DNA from: Aquimonas sp041395245
Lineage (GTDB): Bacteria > Pseudomonadota > Gammaproteobacteria > Xanthomonadales > Xanthomonadaceae
DNA: 64,000 nt
Reading direction: 5' to 3'
Assembly (NCBI GenBank): GCA_041395245.1
Contig: JAWLAY010000017.1
Location: 1 to 64,000 of the forward strand
Part shown: positions 62,580-64,000 of the stretch, one piece after another
How the letters are laid out: each line of letters begins with the position of its first letter
How positions within the stretch are numbered: position 1 is the first letter of the stretch
The notes under the pieces: generated by a model
Seen by the model: the letters and a program-made list of their open reading frames with translations, nothing else
Databases searched by the model: none
Told to the model about the DNA's origin: nothing
Position numbers and translations under genes: made by a program

Positions 62580-63237
62580 CGGATGACTCCTTGTTCGAAC
62601 GCGAGAAAGGCATTTCAGCCGGTGCGACCGCACCGCCGGAGATGATGAAGGCCATCGCCTGCTCGACACTCCAGTCCGTCGGTGTCAAGCGTTCCACCGG
62701 CACCACTTCAAGATAGCCGGAGGTCGGATTGGGCGTCGTCGGCACATAGACGGCCGCCAGTTCCCGTCCACTGCCCTCCTCCCGGATGACGCGTGTCACG
62801 AAGCCGATGGCTTTCATGTCGGCATTCGGAAAGTCGATCAACACCACACGTTGCGCGCCCTCCGGCTTGGTCTGAAGAACGCTGATGAGTTTCTTGGTCC
62901 CGCCATAGACTGCCTTGACCCAGGGAATCTGATTGATCAGGCGATCCATCCATCCGAGCACGCGTCGACCAATCACGCGTGTGGCAAGCCAACCGAGAAA
63001 ATACAGCCCGCCCAGCGTCAGCACGACCGCCAGCACGAAGCGTAGCGACTGCAGGTCCAACCACGGAGCGAGCGGCGGAAACCAGTTGGCAAAGGCCTCC
63101 AATGCCGCGTCAACCCACGGCGCACCGAAGCGCGACAGCTGGCGCAAAACAATTTCAAAGACGACCCAGGTCAGCCAGATCGGAAAAACGATCAGCACGC
63201 CGGTCAGTAGATTGCGCTGCAGGTGCAGAGTTCTCAT
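62569..63237 (-). CDS. DUF502 domain-containing membrane protein
   Basis: A 222-aa protein with two membrane regions (LLTGVLIVFPIWLTWVVFEI and FVLAVVLTLGGLYFLGWLA) and the DUF502 core: PWVKAVYGGTKKLI, RVVLIDFPNADMKAIGFVTR and TTPNPTSGYLEVVP. The function of the family is unknown. ATG 63237 gives the usual N-terminus MRTLHLQRN; the frame is open to 63297. Confidence 0.88.
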   Translation of the reverse strand: MRTLHLQRNLLTGVLIVFPIWLTWVVFEIVLRQLSRFGAPWVDAALEAFANWFPPLAPWLDLQSLRFVLAVVLTLGGLYFLGWLATRVIGRRVLGWMDRLINQIPWVKAVYGGTKKLISVLQTKPEGAQRVVLIDFPNADMKAIGFVTRVIREEGSGRELAAVYVPTTPNPTSGYLEVVPVERLTPTDWSVEQAMAFIISGGAVAPAEMPFSRSNKESSDAG

Positions 63238-63417
63238 GGTCAACCACACCGACGGTGTCGTGATCGGAAACCAAATTGCGCCGGTTCGACAGCGCATGAA
63301 CAGGCGAGCAGCGCGATGGCCGTCATTGCGCCGCCCGCCGCGGACGCATCAGGATGGCGGCCCGACACGGTGGACTGCACCGCCACGAGCCTCCCACACC
63401 ACCGGGTGCGCGTCATC

Positions 63418-64000
63418 CTAACGAGCCGATGCATCGCGCCGCAGCGCAGGCAGGGAGGCACTGTCCACGTCACGTACCAAGCGAACGCCGACATCATCAA
63501 AGCCGGTCCGTGCGCTCAACAGCTCGACCGGCGACGCATTCATGCTTCGCGCACTCTCGCGGTCGGTTCGCCACGACGATCCGGCCACCAGACGCTTCTC
63601 GCAACCGCCCGCATCGCAACTGGCTGACCATTCGCTCACGTTGCCGACCATGTCCGTCAAACCCAACGAATCCGCCGCGAATCGGCCGGCCACCGAGGTG
63701 AAGCCAACCCCATCGTCGCAGCCGCGCCGATCATGCAGGTTGGCGCTGCCACATTCGATGTTGCCCGGCACCTGCGCGGCATGACGCCATTCGGCAAGGC
63801 TGGGTACGCGGTAGCGTGCGCCGGTCTTCTGCGACAGCCAATCCGCATAGGCGTCGGCATCGATCGCACTGACGCAGACCACGGGTTCGTCATCGCCCTG
63901 TGGAAACCCCGGCTTTCGCCAGTGCCTATTGCCAGCCACCGACGGCAAGCGGGTGTCACGCCGGGTGCAGTCGGCCACGCGATGGCGGCTGTCATGAATG
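63418..64000 (-). CDS. formylglycine-generating enzyme-family (SUMF1) protein, 5' truncated by the window
   Basis: The frame is open to the window end, so the N-terminus is missing. The visible 193 residues are the C-terminal half of an FGE-sulfatase domain: PVVCVSAIDADAYADWLSQ, ARYRVPSLAEWRHAA, FGLTDMVGNVSEW-like GLTDMVGNVSEWSAS and GSSWRTD near the end. SUMF-like proteins in bacteria range from sulfatase activators to carbohydrate-binding or iron enzymes. Function is open. Confidence 0.8.
   Translation of the reverse strand, partial: IHDSRHRVADCTRRDTRLPSVAGNRHWRKPGFPQGDDEPVVCVSAIDADAYADWLSQKTGARYRVPSLAEWRHAAQVPGNIECGSANLHDRRGCDDGVGFTSVAGRFAADSLGLTDMVGNVSEWSASCDAGGCEKRLVAGSSWRTDRESARSMNASPVELLSARTGFDDVGVRLVRDVDSASLPALRRDASAR

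Noticed and set aside
1..64000. CRISPR arrays, insertion sequences, phage genes
   Set aside because: No regularly spaced repeats, transposase motifs or phage structural genes were seen anywhere in the window.

Overview
The window looks like chromosomal DNA of a GC-rich gammaproteobacterium of the Xanthomonadales/Lysobacterales, probably on the Rhodanobacteraceae side rather than Xanthomonas itself. This is inferred from gene content and order: the kdsD-kdsC-lptC-lptA-lptB-rpoN-hpf-ptsN run continued by hprK-rapZ-EIIA(Man)-HPr-PtsI, a petABC-sspB block, a DUF3301 gene, and many exported proteins ending in an [IL]F-x-[DN]-G-F-E tail. Nothing suggests a plasmid, phage or CRISPR array, and no insertion sequence was found.

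Region by region: 1-1060 holds the 3' end of an extracellular nuclease and its terminator. 1089-2583 (minus) is an ibaG-murA pair broken by a local cluster of single-base indels. 2732-13212 (plus) is one long, tightly overlapping run for Kdo synthesis, LPS transport, sigma-54, ribosome hibernation and a sugar-transport-free regulatory phosphotransferase chain (PtsI, HPr, PtsN, a mannose-type EIIA, HprK). 13205-16381 (minus) carries sspB and the cytochrome bc1 genes petABC, divergent from a DegS-like protease. 17.7-22.7 kb holds a lytic transglycosylase, two SDR enzymes, an ABC ATPase and a CsgG-like protein.

22.8-39.5 kb is rich in exported proteins: an M36 metalloprotease, a PQQ-type sugar dehydrogenase, a DUF1800/DUF1501 pair, a Reeler-like protein and a BNR/fibronectin/P-domain protein. 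Most share the GFE-type motif. HDOD, Crp/Fnr and CoA-transferase genes lie between them. 39.6-49.9 kb is mostly housekeeping: rlmM, a nucleoside deaminase, glnS (with one apparent frameshift), an FAH-family hydrolase, gloB, an MltD-like transglycosylase and fabI. 49.9-56.7 kb has a sulfotransferase-like gene, tRNA-Ser(CGA), a PP2C phosphatase, dienelactone hydrolase, HIT, pxpB-pxpC, ssb and a polyprenyl diphosphate synthase.

56.8-61.9 kb pairs a partner-switching module (STAS antagonist plus a sensor/PP2C/HATPase fusion) with the divergent flagellar stator genes motA-motB. The window ends with a queuosine-precursor transporter, a DUF502 membrane protein and a truncated formylglycine-generating-enzyme-like gene.

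The observation most worth following is the short acidic/aromatic GFE-type motif, seen in six exported proteins of otherwise unrelated families, at the extreme C-terminus in five and just after the signal peptide in one. I know of no established name for it.
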